The position numbers were made by a program, and so were the translations under genes. A DNA stretch of 16,406 bases. It comes from Ruminococcus sp. GTDB lineage: Bacteria; Bacillota; Clostridia; Oscillospirales; Ruminococcaceae. This document shows, piece after piece, positions 6,917-14,477 of the stretch; within the stretch, counting starts at the first letter, position 1, and each line of letters starts with the position of its first letter. Location: the NCBI GenBank assembly GCA_003488415.1, contig DNLQ01000004.1:1-16406 (forward strand), given 5' to 3'. The notes beneath the pieces are model-generated. The model saw only the letters and a program-made list of their open reading frames with translations, had not been told where the DNA came from and ran no database searches.

Positions 6917-7891
6917 ATGAATTTCAGAAAACAACTCAGCCGGATCATTTCAGTATCCGTATCTGCTGCACTCACGCTCTCAGCTGCCGGCTGCGGAAGC
7001 AGCTCAGGAGAGAACAAGGGCAGCATTACCTTTGTATGTCTCAGCAACAGCTCAGATTATTGGAACTCCGTCCGGAAAGGCGCTGCTGACGGTGCCGAGG
7101 AGATGATGTATAATATCACCTTTTCTGTCCCGGATGATGAATCTCCAGAGTCGCAGGCTTCACTGATACAGGAAGCCGTCGGAAAAAAGCCTGATGCCCT
7201 TATAATAGCTCCTTCAGATCCCGACCTGCTGAGCGACGAGATCAGCGCTGCCGATAAAGCCGGTATCCCGGTAATAATCGTCGGATCAGAGGTCTCCTGC
7301 GGAGGCATCAGATCGTACATTGGTCCGAGAAACGAGACTGCCGGTGAGATAGCAGGACGCAGAGCCGCAGACATTTCCGGTGGAAACGGAAAGTTCGCCG
7401 TTATAGGCGGAAGCGTTTCAGATACCGGCGACCGTGAAAGAGCTGCCGGCTTCATAAGATTCCTCGACTCCGACGAAAGAGCATCATATACATTTGTTTC
7501 AACACAGTACTGCGAGGACAGCGCCGATAAAGCCAAGGAGCTGACGCTCTCACTGCTTGAGAAAGAACCAGACCTTACAACGCTCCTTGGTACAGACGAA
7601 GCATCATCTGAGGGCATCTGTGAAGCAATTGCCGAAATGGGGCTGACAGGAAAAATGACTGTTATAGGCTTCGGCTCATCCGCCAGGGAAACTTCATTCG
7701 TCAGAGACGGTACTCTTGCAGGACTGCTGCTCCAGAATCCATACAATATCGGATATCTCAGCGTAAGAAACTGCATGAAGCTGCTCGGAGGACAGACTAT
7801 CCCCAGCTCCATCGACTCCGGCTTCACCTACGTTGACAAGGAAAACATCGACGAGGACTATGTTCAGCTCCTCCTTGATCCCGAGATGTGA
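6917..7891 (+). CDS. Sugar-type periplasmic-binding-fold lipoprotein
   Basis: 324 residues. A lipoprotein signal (residues 1-25, positively charged start, hydrophobic core) ends in the lipobox LSAAGC with C26 as the lipidated cysteine. The mature part is a type I solute-binding fold of the ribose/galactose family (Peripla_BP_4 type): ITFVCLSNSSDYWNSVRKGA at the N-terminus, ALIIAPSDPDLL, GIPVIIVGSEV, SYIGPRNETAG and GKFAVIGGSVSDTGDRERAAGF. It should bind a small sugar-like ligand outside the membrane. No ABC permease or ATPase gene is adjacent; instead a membrane GGDEF-type receptor starts 13 nt after the stop. That pairing suggests a sensing role, as in LuxP/LuxQ, instead of or beyond transport. 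The start has a very strong AAGGAGG 6 nt upstream. Confidence 0.88.
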   Translation: MNFRKQLSRIISVSVSAALTLSAAGCGSSSGENKGSITFVCLSNSSDYWNSVRKGAADGAEEMMYNITFSVPDDESPESQASLIQEAVGKKPDALIIAPSDPDLLSDEISAADKAGIPVIIVGSEVSCGGIRSYIGPRNETAGEIAGRRAADISGGNGKFAVIGGSVSDTGDRERAAGFIRFLDSDERASYTFVSTQYCEDSADKAKELTLSLLEKEPDLTTLLGTDEASSEGICEAIAEMGLTGKMTVIGFGSSARETSFVRDGTLAGLLLQNPYNIGYLSVRNCMKLLGGQTIPSSIDSGFTYVDKENIDEDYVQLLLDPEM

Positions 7892-7904
7892 AGGAGGACT
7901 GCCA

Positions 7905-9107
7905 ATGTATCCGAATGACTCACATAAGACCAGCAAGATATACCTTTTCGCCGGAGTATTCCTCTTTATCGTGTGCGCCGCAAATATGGTGCTGATGAAT
8001 ATCGTCTACTCCAACAGCAAGCGCATCTACAGCCGTGACCTGGAGTCCATCCAGCACATGAGCACGATAAACGATCAGCTGTCAGATATCAACGAGAACG
8101 TACTCAATGTGGTATCCACCATTTTTCTGGACACAAATACCGATCCTATTGGTGAGATCAGAAATGCTTTCAATGTAATACATGAAGAAGAGGACGCTTA
8201 CGAAGCTACCGGCGGACGCTCAGAACTTGAACTCCGCAGATACCGTCAGGCAAAACTCGCTATCCAGTCTTACAGGAATATCCTTTCAGATCAGATACCG
8301 CTCTTTGAGAAGGGTGACTTCTCCACTGCCCGTTCCACCTACCTACAGGAGATAATCCCCCTCCAGAACGGTGCATCGGAGATGCTCACCGCTGCCATGG
8401 AGATCGGTTCACGCAATGCCGAGGAAAGCGTTCACCAGAATGCAGTAGCTCACGGATTCGGTCTGCTGATACTGCTTGCACTGTTCGTGCTGGGAGAGCT
8501 GGCTATCCTCTACGCAATGCAGAGAGCCAGACGCACCTCTCAGGAGATCATGCAGAATCAGTACCAGCTTGCAGCAGCAGGCAGAAAACTGGAGCATTCA
8601 AAACAGAAGGTCCACGACATTGCACTCCGCAATATCCTCACCCGCATGAAGAACCGCTATGCGCTTGAAGCCGACCTCACAGAGAGACTTGAGACCGACG
8701 TATTCAGCATCGCTGTACTCGACACCGACAGCTTCTACAAGATCAATGACGCCTATGGATACAGCTTCGGCGACGAATACCTCGCCGTTATGGCTGACAG
8801 ACTTACGTCAGAATTCGGAGAGCAGGGAACTCTGTACAACATCAGCGGCAACGAGTTCTGTATCATCTTCAACAATGTTATCCCTGAACCTCAGGCAGAG
8901 GAGATAGCTGAATCAATCCGCAACGCAATGTCAGAGCATTATACCGTTTCAGGCATAAAGGTGCATATGAACGCTTCCGGCAGTATACTCCACTATCGTC
9001 CGGATGAATGCAAAACCCCTGACGAGCTGCTTATAAAGCTGGACTCCGCTATGAGGAAAGTCAAGAAAAACGGAGGCGGAAGCCTGACTACTGTAATCAC
9101 GGACTGA
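7905..9107 (+). CDS. Membrane receptor with helical extracellular domain and degenerate GGDEF domain
   Basis: 400 residues from the ATG at 7905, which has AAGGAGG (7891-7897) at 7 nt. A longer in-frame reading from 7833 overlaps the previous gene and lacks such a site. TM1 (about 11-34) and TM2 (about 184-204) flank an all-helical extracellular region (35-183) resembling a four-helix-bundle sensor. A coiled-coil linker (205-240) leads to a GGDEF-fold domain (about 241-400) with LTRMKNR, the metal Asp segment LDTDSF (272-277) and FGDEYL. The signature itself reads SGNEF (314-318): the first Gly and the Asp/Glu are changed, so cyclase activity is doubtful. It may be a GTP- or c-di-GMP-binding effector, or a pseudo-enzyme. 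It is co-transcribed with the binding lipoprotein upstream, the likely ligand-presenting partner. Confidence 0.88.
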   Translation: MYPNDSHKTSKIYLFAGVFLFIVCAANMVLMNIVYSNSKRIYSRDLESIQHMSTINDQLSDINENVLNVVSTIFLDTNTDPIGEIRNAFNVIHEEEDAYEATGGRSELELRRYRQAKLAIQSYRNILSDQIPLFEKGDFSTARSTYLQEIIPLQNGASEMLTAAMEIGSRNAEESVHQNAVAHGFGLLILLALFVLGELAILYAMQRARRTSQEIMQNQYQLAAAGRKLEHSKQKVHDIALRNILTRMKNRYALEADLTERLETDVFSIAVLDTDSFYKINDAYGYSFGDEYLAVMADRLTSEFGEQGTLYNISGNEFCIIFNNVIPEPQAEEIAESIRNAMSEHYTVSGIKVHMNASGSILHYRPDECKTPDELLIKLDSAMRKVKKNGGGSLTTVITD

Positions 9108-9149
9108 TACAAAAAAACGTCCGTGTTTCTCCTTGAAAGGAAAGAAAAC

Positions 9150-10631
9150 ATGAAAAATAAAAGAATATTAGCCGCAGTTTTAGCGGCTGCCGCAGCATCT
9201 GCACTTTCAGGCTGCTCGGTATCAGATATTCTCTGGAACGATGAATATGAATACGAATACCAGGAGCCTGCGGTCACTGAATCCCAGAACACTCTCACCA
9301 CCGATGACGCCGATTCTGTCTACGATGAGATAGACTATGTCCCTGAGATGTTCTTCGGAAAATACGTTGCCGACGGCACAACAGGAAATACGATCAGCGA
9401 TCCCGAAGGCTTCGTGAAAGGAAGATCGCTCAATTATACGCCTATCAAAGCCTATGAAGGCGAAAAGATAGCCTATGTCCCGTTCCGTATCGAAGCCGGT
9501 CCCCGTTCCAATCCCACTGAGCTCAACCAGGTCCCGGGACAAAACTGGATGAAGATGTATATCCTCACCGCCAACGGAGAGGTGCGTGAGATGGAAGCAT
9601 CCTATACCCTGTCAGGAAGAATGCTCCTCGTCCGCCCCGTTGTATCACAGAATATAGATCCGGAGACAAACCAGCTTGAGTACAGTCTCACAGCGGATCC
9701 GATAGCCTTCCGCTATTCCTTCACCGGCACCGATCTCAAGCTGTCACACGGCACAGATGAGGTCATACTGCACGCTGAGGATATATATAACGGAGACGGG
9801 ATCTCTATCACCGACAGCAACCTCGTCCCCGGCTCTGAAAACATTAACGGGATAACCTCCTTCAATCTAAGCGGCGATTCAGGCGCTATCATCGAAGGCG
9901 ATGATACCTACTCCGCTGAGGTAAAGTTCAATGAAAACGGCTTCTGTGACCTCAAATGGGGCGACAAGTCAAGCAAGCTGATCTACTTCTACGGCGGTGA
10001 TGACGGACTTGTATTCAGCGACGGCTCTACAAATTATCTGTATACCGCTCGTTCGTATGACCTCTATGCTCCCTCTATCTCCGGAAATATCAACAACGAG
10101 GAACAGCTTGGCAACCTCACAGAGGAACAGATCTCCGACATCGTCAACAAGAGCGAGGAGCTGTACAGCGACCTCAACAACGCATTTGCCGATGCAGGCA
10201 TCAACGCTCAGGTCAATAAAGATACCGGTGAGATCTCTCTTAACACTGTCTCAATGTTCTCCTTCAGCCATTCGGATATCTCTCCGGAGGGACGTAACGA
10301 CATCAGCCGCTTCATGAAGGCTTACACCTCCGTGATATTCAATGATAAGTATGACGGATTTATCTCAGGTATCTGCATCGAAGGCCATACCGACAAGTCC
10401 GGAAGCTACAACTACAACATGGATCTTTCAAAGTCCCGTGCCTCCAACGTTCTTGATTTCTGTCTCAGCCCGGAGTCAGGACTCGCACCTGAGATCATTG
10501 AGAAGCTCAGACCGCTTCTTACCTCAGCCGGCTTCTCCTACGACGTACCGGTGCTCAATGAAGACGGTTCCGTCAATGACGAAGCAAGCAGACGTGTTGC
10601 ATTCCGCTTCACCATAGATCTCGATCAGTAA
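9150..10631 (+). CDS. Lipoprotein with C-terminal OmpA-like peptidoglycan-binding domain
   Basis: 493 residues from the ATG at 9150, preceded by GAAAGGAAAG; an in-frame ATG nine codons earlier overlaps this ribosome site and is less likely. The signal peptide ends in the lipobox ALSGC (C22). An acidic, Tyr-rich stretch (about 30-40) follows, then a long beta-rich region without a family I can name (about 60-330). The C-terminal part (about 360-493) has OmpA/MotB-family features: G412-H-T-D415 and NMDLSKSR430A, plus ASRRVAFRF near the end. Asp and Arg at these places bind diaminopimelate-type peptidoglycan in the family. It would be tethered in the membrane and grip the cell wall. It is 42 nt after the receptor gene, in the same operon, before a terminator. 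Confidence 0.85.
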   Translation: MKNKRILAAVLAAAAASALSGCSVSDILWNDEYEYEYQEPAVTESQNTLTTDDADSVYDEIDYVPEMFFGKYVADGTTGNTISDPEGFVKGRSLNYTPIKAYEGEKIAYVPFRIEAGPRSNPTELNQVPGQNWMKMYILTANGEVREMEASYTLSGRMLLVRPVVSQNIDPETNQLEYSLTADPIAFRYSFTGTDLKLSHGTDEVILHAEDIYNGDGISITDSNLVPGSENINGITSFNLSGDSGAIIEGDDTYSAEVKFNENGFCDLKWGDKSSKLIYFYGGDDGLVFSDGSTNYLYTARSYDLYAPSISGNINNEEQLGNLTEEQISDIVNKSEELYSDLNNAFADAGINAQVNKDTGEISLNTVSMFSFSHSDISPEGRNDISRFMKAYTSVIFNDKYDGFISGICIEGHTDKSGSYNYNMDLSKSRASNVLDFCLSPESGLAPEIIEKLRPLLTSAGFSYDVPVLNEDGSVNDEASRRVAFRFTIDLDQ

Positions 10632-10651
10632 AAAACACCATGAATACAATA

Positions 10652-10685
10652 AGCCCCGGATACAGTTCGTTACTGCTCCGGGGCT
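10652..10685 (+). terminator. Intrinsic terminator, probably bidirectional
   Basis: AGCCCCGGA (10652-10660) pairs perfectly with TCCGGGGCT (10677-10685) across a 16-nt loop, followed on the plus strand by TTACTATTTTATTTG. It lies 20 nt after the OmpA-like lipoprotein gene and 15 nt beyond the stop of the convergent ECF gene, so it probably serves both; the U tract is better on the plus strand. Confidence 0.85.
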
Positions 10686-10700
10686 TTACTATTTTATTTG

Positions 10701-11222
10701 TTACTTTACCAGCTTCGGTATCCTTTTTATCACCAGTTCATATATCGCTACAGAAGTTACTGCACCCATTATTCCCTGTACAAGGTTTGCAGGCACTCCT
10801 GCTACAGCCGCACTGAACGAATGATACATGAAAGACTCAAACAGGACATATCCCGATGCCATGACAAGCTCTGCCGCAGCCGCTGCTGCTATTCGTGCCG
10901 GGAAAGACCGGAAATGCTTTACAAGAGATGTATAAACTCCCCATGACACTGCTGCCATAAGTGCCTTTATCACCAGCGTTGCCGGTGCGTATACCACATA
11001 TCCGCTGATAATATCAGCCATCGCAGAACCGATACCGGCAGCAGCCGCTCCGTATGCAGGTCCCAGCACCCAGGCAGATACATTTACAAGGCAGTCACCA
11101 AGATTGACATATCCCTTTGTGGGAGTAGGTATCTGTATGAGTAATGTCGCAACACAGGTCAATGCCGCAAGCATTGCAGCCAGAGTAAGTGTCCTCACTC
11201 TTTCATTCTTGTGATTTTCCAT
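10701..11222 (-). CDS. ECF transporter S component (substrate-binding membrane subunit)
   Basis: 173 residues from the ATG at 11222, which has GGAGGATAATGTT in front; the ATG 15 nt further upstream (11237) overlaps that ribosome site and falls just after the predicted transcription start, so it is rejected. The chain has about five to six hydrophobic segments and S-component features: a Lys/Arg-rich N-terminus, the Ala-rich first helix LTLAAMLAALTCVATLL, GYVNLGDCLVNVSAWVLGP and GIGSAMADIISGYVVYAPATLVIKALMA. These match the riboflavin-type ECF S-component superfamily (PF07155-like), but the vitamin or substrate cannot be read from sequence. The shared EcfA/EcfT energising module is not in this window, which is normal for group II ECF systems. 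No riboswitch is visible upstream. Confidence 0.85.
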   Translation of the reverse strand: MENHKNERVRTLTLAAMLAALTCVATLLIQIPTPTKGYVNLGDCLVNVSAWVLGPAYGAAAAGIGSAMADIISGYVVYAPATLVIKALMAAVSWGVYTSLVKHFRSFPARIAAAAAAELVMASGYVLFESFMYHSFSAAVAGVPANLVQGIMGAVTSVAIYELVIKRIPKLVK

Positions 11223-11249
11223 AACATTATCCTCCATTCTTCAGATTAT

Positions 11250-11278
11250 ATAATATCACTATGTACATTGATTGTCAA
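11250..11278 (-). promoter_or_regulatory. Promoter of the ECF S component gene
   Basis: Minus-strand TTGACA (11278-11273), a 17-nt spacer and TATTAT (11255-11250) put the start of transcription near 11243, about 20 nt before the chosen ATG. A second TTGACA-18-TATGCT arrangement lies just upstream (about 11310-11281). Confidence 0.65.
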
Positions 11279-11378
11279 TAGCATATAGTATATATTTTAT
11301 GTCTGTCAAAGCAGTCATACTCCTTCAGGACCTGCAAGGCTGTTGTTCATCTGTACTGAATTCGTCATATCGCAGACA

Positions 11379-11402
11379 CTCCCACTGAAAAATCAGTGGG
11401 AG
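11379..11402. repeat. Perfect 10-bp palindrome with AAAA loop downstream of metY
   Basis: CTCCCACTGA (11379-11388) pairs with TCAGTGGGAG (11393-11402). It lies 19-42 nt after the metY stop. Neither strand has a U tract behind it, so a standard intrinsic terminator is unlikely although it may still slow polymerase. Such hairpins also occur at ends of IS200/IS605-type elements and as REP-like repeats; no transposase is nearby. Confidence 0.6.
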
Positions 11403-11420
11403 CGGTCCAAGAAAGATGTA

Positions 11421-12704
11421 TTATTTTACAGCCTCGAATCCATGTTCAAGGTCTGCGATGATGTCGTCTATATGCTCAGTACCGATAGAAAGTCTTATGG
11501 TATTAGGCTTTATTCCGGCGGAGAGCAGTTCCTCCTCTGACAGCTGTGAGTGAGTGGTGGAGGCAGGGTGTATTACAAGTGACTTTACATCTGCTACGTT
11601 GGCAAGAAGTGAGAAAAGCTCCAGACTTTCTGTAAACTTTCTTGCCTTATCTGCTCCGCCCTTGATCTCAAAGGTGAATATGGAAGCTGCACCATCCGGG
11701 AAGTATCTGTCATAGAGCTCCTTTTCTCTGCCCTCTGCCAGTGAAGGATGGTTTACCTTCTCTACCTGCGGGTGATTTCTAAGGTACTCAACTACCTTGA
11801 GGGCATTCTCTGTGTGACGCTCAAGGCGGAGAGAAAGTGTCTCAAGTCCCTGGAGAAGAAGGAAGGAGTTAAAGGGAGAGATAGCTGCACCCTGATCTCT
11901 CAGGAGAGTTGTGCGTATCTTCAGTATATATGCGATATCTCCGCAGGCTTCTGTGAATACTACTCCGTGGTAGGAGGGATTGGGCTGTGAAAGTCCGGGG
12001 AACTTATCGTTCTGCGCCCAGTCAAAGTTACCGCCGTCAATGATGACACCGCCCATTACGGTACCGTGTCCTCCGATGAACTTGGTGGCAGAGTGTACCA
12101 CTATATCAGCTCCATGCTCAATAGGACGCAGAAGATAAGGTGTAGCAAAGGTATTGTCAACTATCAGAGGAATGCCGTGCTTGTGTGCAATGGCTGATAT
12201 AGCCTCAATGTCGATGACAGAGGAATTCGGATTGCCGAGAGTCTCGGCGTATAACAGCTTTGTCTTTTCGGTTATTGCCTTCTCGAAGTTCTCAGGATCG
12301 AAGGGATCAACAAAGGTCGTGGAGATGCCCTGATCCTTCAGAGTGTTTGAAAGCAGGTTGAATGTACCGCCGTAAAGGTTGGTGGATGATACGACATGAT
12401 CTCCGGCTCTTGCGATATTCTGTATTGCGTAGGTTATCGCAGCAGAGCCTGATGCTACTGCAAGGGCAGCCTTTCCGCCTTCAAGCGCTGCTATCCTCTC
12501 CTCAAACACACTGGAGGTCGGATTCATCAGTCTGGTGTAGATATTGCCGGGAACTGTAAGTCCGAAGCGTCCGGCAGCGGTATCCGAATCCTTGAAAACA
12601 TAGGATGTGGTGGCGTAGATCGGAACTGCTCTTGCATCAGTTGCCGGATCCGGTGACTCCTGTCCTGCGTGTACCTGTAAGGTCTCAAATTTGTAATTGC
12701 TCAT
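11421..12704 (-). CDS. metY: O-acetylhomoserine sulfhydrylase / aminocarboxypropyltransferase
   Basis: 427 residues, full length for the family. A PLP-dependent Cys/Met-metabolism enzyme that makes homocysteine from O-acetylhomoserine and sulfide in methionine synthesis; relatives can also make cysteine from O-acetylserine. Visible features are FETLQVHAGQ at the N-terminus, NIYTRLMNPT (Tyr56 and Arg58 contact the cofactor phosphate in the family), the PLP ring contact D183 in VDNTFATP, and the Schiff-base lysine K208 in HSATKFIGGHGTVMGG. The long insert with FPGLSQPNPSYHGVVF separates MetY from cystathionine gamma-synthase types. AAAGGAAG precedes the ATG. It is monocistronic, with its own promoter upstream and a palindrome downstream. 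No T-box, S-box or other methionine-type leader is recognised in the roughly 70-nt leader. Confidence 0.95.
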   Translation of the reverse strand: MSNYKFETLQVHAGQESPDPATDARAVPIYATTSYVFKDSDTAAGRFGLTVPGNIYTRLMNPTSSVFEERIAALEGGKAALAVASGSAAITYAIQNIARAGDHVVSSTNLYGGTFNLLSNTLKDQGISTTFVDPFDPENFEKAITEKTKLLYAETLGNPNSSVIDIEAISAIAHKHGIPLIVDNTFATPYLLRPIEHGADIVVHSATKFIGGHGTVMGGVIIDGGNFDWAQNDKFPGLSQPNPSYHGVVFTEACGDIAYILKIRTTLLRDQGAAISPFNSFLLLQGLETLSLRLERHTENALKVVEYLRNHPQVEKVNHPSLAEGREKELYDRYFPDGAASIFTFEIKGGADKARKFTESLELFSLLANVADVKSLVIHPASTTHSQLSEEELLSAGIKPNTIRLSIGTEHIDDIIADLEHGFEAVK

Positions 12705-12780
12705 AATAACATCTTCCTTTCATTAACTCTATAATATACATTTACTTTGTAGGCTTTCGATCTGTTCTTAACTTGTTTAT

Positions 12781-12809
12781 ATTATAGCATATAGTTTTCT
12801 GCTTGTAAA
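12781..12809 (-). promoter_or_regulatory. metY promoter with extended -10
   Basis: Minus-strand TTTACA (12809-12804), a 17-nt spacer and a perfect TATAAT (12786-12781) preceded by TGC. The start would be near 12774, leaving a leader of about 70 nt without clear structure. Confidence 0.75.
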
Positions 12810-12867
12810 ATACGTATAATCAATGGTCTGTTATAAGCCAAATCTATAGCAGAAACGCTTTCAGAGT

Positions 12868-12887
12868 GTCAAAAATTGCTTTTTGAC
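12868..12887. repeat. Perfect 8-bp inverted repeat GTCAAAAA/TTTTTGAC
   Basis: GTCAAAAA (12868-12875), loop TTGC, TTTTTGAC (12880-12887). It sits between the terminator of the coiled-coil protein gene and the metY promoter, about 60 bp upstream of the metY -35. It could be a regulator site for metY or an accessory hairpin to the terminator. Confidence 0.5.
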
Positions 12888-12893
12888 AAAATG

Positions 12894-12917
12894 AAAGGAC
12901 TCCCCGGGGAGTCCTTT
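12894..12917 (-). terminator. Intrinsic terminator of the greA operon
   Basis: AAAGGACTCC-CCGG-GGAGTCCTTT is a perfect 24-nt palindrome starting 7 nt after the stop of the coiled-coil membrane protein gene. On the minus strand it is followed by CATTTTGTC, a moderate U tract. Confidence 0.8.
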
Positions 12918-12924
12918 AATATCC

Positions 12925-13839
12925 TTATTTATCAGATGCCAGATCTCTGACAACTGCTTCAAAGAGCGGAAGATCCTTGTCGTAGGTCTTCTGCATCGCC
13001 TCCCGTGAGGAGTACAGCAGCTTCTTGGGAGTCCGGATAGCTATGAACCAGCCCTCGGGTATATCGCTCTTACCAAGTCCTACACGTGAGGCAAACTCAG
13101 TATCACTCAGCATATAGGCATACCCTTTGACATTCCCGTCATCCGGGAACATTCCCGTAAGATCCTGGAACACTTCATCGGTCAGCATGAGCTTCGGTAT
13201 ATCAGGTCCGCATACTGCTATAACGCTCTCTCCGGACTGCATCTCCGCAGTCAGCTTTGTATCGACACCGTTAGCGTAATTCTGCTGATCGTTCTTGCCG
13301 TACGGAATGTAGGACACCGCAACCTCGATCTTTCCGTTGCCGTTATAGTCCTCAGCCAGCGACTCAAAGTAACTCTGTATCTCTGACTCCTCGCCAAGGC
13401 GATAGTTATCCCCTATCACCATTACCATAACGTCAGGGTTCGGGCGCATCACCATGCTGACAACGAACCATATCACTACACCGGCGCAGAAAACTCCCAT
13501 ACCCAGCCACCATTTATTGTGGTAAAAGAAATTCGATATTTTCTTGAAGAAGCTCAGCTTCACTTCAGCTTCTGCTTCCTCGTGAATGATCTCGCTTTCC
13601 TCGATGATGCCCTGCTTCAGGCGGATAAGCTCCTTCTTCTCCTCGTAGAGCCGGCGTTCATGCTCTTCACGGCGCTTTCTTTCAAGCTCAGCCTGCTTAC
13701 GGAGTGCTTCCTCTCTCAGTTCCTTGTCACGTCTTTCAGCCTCAGCCTTCATTTCTCCGGCAGACTGGAACACACTTCCGGAAACGTGTATCTTTTCCTC
13801 GGAACTGTCATTATCCGGTCTCTTATCCTTTTCTTTCAT
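12925..13839 (-). CDS. Single-pass membrane protein with coiled coil and extracellular domain
   Basis: 304 residues from the ATG at 13839; a TTG two codons earlier is also possible. I do not recognise the family. Residues about 28-92 form a strongly charged Glu/Arg/Lys coiled coil on the cytoplasmic side, a Lys/Phe-rich stretch (95-108, FFKKISNFFYHNKWW region) precedes one membrane segment (about 111-131), and the remaining 170 residues lie outside. The outer part (DVMVMVIGDNYRLGEESEIQ..., AVSYIPYG..., VIAVCGPDIPKLM) has the feel of a solute-binding or protease-like alpha/beta domain but no decisive motif. The start lacks a good ribosome site and is 11 nt after the greA stop, so translational coupling to greA is likely. 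No lipobox or signal peptidase site is apparent. Confidence 0.82.
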   Translation of the reverse strand: MKEKDKRPDNDSSEEKIHVSGSVFQSAGEMKAEAERRDKELREEALRKQAELERKRREEHERRLYEEKKELIRLKQGIIEESEIIHEEAEAEVKLSFFKKISNFFYHNKWWLGMGVFCAGVVIWFVVSMVMRPNPDVMVMVIGDNYRLGEESEIQSYFESLAEDYNGNGKIEVAVSYIPYGKNDQQNYANGVDTKLTAEMQSGESVIAVCGPDIPKLMLTDEVFQDLTGMFPDDGNVKGYAYMLSDTEFASRVGLGKSDIPEGWFIAIRTPKKLLYSSREAMQKTYDKDLPLFEAVVRDLASDK

Positions 13840-13850
13840 AAACAAAAGAC

Positions 13851-14318
13851 TTACTTTGAGATCTCAAGCACCTCAAAGCGAAGCTCACCCTTCGGAGCTT
13901 CGACCATGAAAACATCTCCTACCTTTTTCTTCATTGCAGACTTTCCGATAGGTGACTCATCCGAGATATTGCCCTTGAGTACGTCCACATGATTTGTATC
14001 AACGATACAGAAGGACATCTCGCTGTTGTCCTGGAGATTCTTTATCCTGAACTTTGAACCCACACCTATCTCGTCAACGGAGATATCGTCCTCTTCAACG
14101 ATCTCTGCATTATCAACGTCGTACTGGAGGGCTGCGATCTGTGCCTCCAGGATCGCCTGTTCGTTTTTAGCTTCATCGTACTCAGCGTTCTCGGAGAGGT
14201 CTCCGTATGAACGTGCTACCTTCAGTCTTTCGGCAACTTCCTTACGTTTATTGATCTTCAGATCATCAAGCTCCAGAACAAGTTTCTCGTAGCTTGATCT
14301 TGACATCTGCTTTCCCAT
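13851..14318 (-). CDS. greA: Transcription elongation factor GreA
   Basis: 155 residues from the ATG at 14318 (MGKQMSRSSYEKL), which has AAAGGAG at 9 nt; an in-frame start 15 codons further upstream lies in the leader and would add a non-conserved extension. The N-terminal coiled coil carries the family signature VARSYGDLSENAEYDEAKNEQ, with the tip acids D40 and E43 that place the metal for RNA cleavage in the RNA polymerase secondary channel. The C-terminal FKBP-like domain (about 75-155) includes ISDESPIGKSAMKKKVGD. It rescues backtracked polymerase. Length and motifs are normal. It is the first gene of a two-gene operon. Confidence 0.96.
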   Translation of the reverse strand: MGKQMSRSSYEKLVLELDDLKINKRKEVAERLKVARSYGDLSENAEYDEAKNEQAILEAQIAALQYDVDNAEIVEEDDISVDEIGVGSKFRIKNLQDNSEMSFCIVDTNHVDVLKGNISDESPIGKSAMKKKVGDVFMVEAPKGELRFEVLEISK

Positions 14319-14344
14319 GGTTATGCACTCCTTTATTATCTTTA

Positions 14345-14359
14345 TTCTCCCCTCGGGAG
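14345..14359 (-). other. Leader hairpin before greA
   Basis: TCTCCC (14345-14350) and GGGAGA (14354-14359) can pair across a 3-nt loop about 15 nt after the predicted transcription start. No U tract follows. It may stabilise the greA message or act as a weak pause or attenuator. Confidence 0.4.
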
Positions 14360-14379
14360 ACAATAGTCCAACATAGATA

Positions 14380-14408
14380 ATTATAGTATATTTTACTCAG
14401 ATTGTCAA
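14380..14408 (-). promoter_or_regulatory. Consensus sigma-A promoter of greA
   Basis: Minus-strand TTGACA (14408-14403), a 17-nt spacer and TATAAT (14385-14380): a perfect match to the housekeeping consensus. Start near 14373, giving a leader of about 55 nt. Confidence 0.88.
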
Positions 14409-14477
14409 TATCCACATTAATCTTGTTTCCGTCATTCCAAAACGTATTATTATGAATCCGACGCTCTTGAAACAGCA

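Noticed and set aside
7057..7827. 256-codon minus-strand frame opposite the solute-binding lipoprotein
   Set aside because: Shadow of a gene with clear lipobox, fold motifs and a strong ribosome site; the antisense product is Ser/Pro-rich without domain features.
11279..11378. Possible small peptide frame upstream of the ECF gene
   Set aside because: Only 17 codons, no ribosome site, and the stretch is better explained as promoter region.
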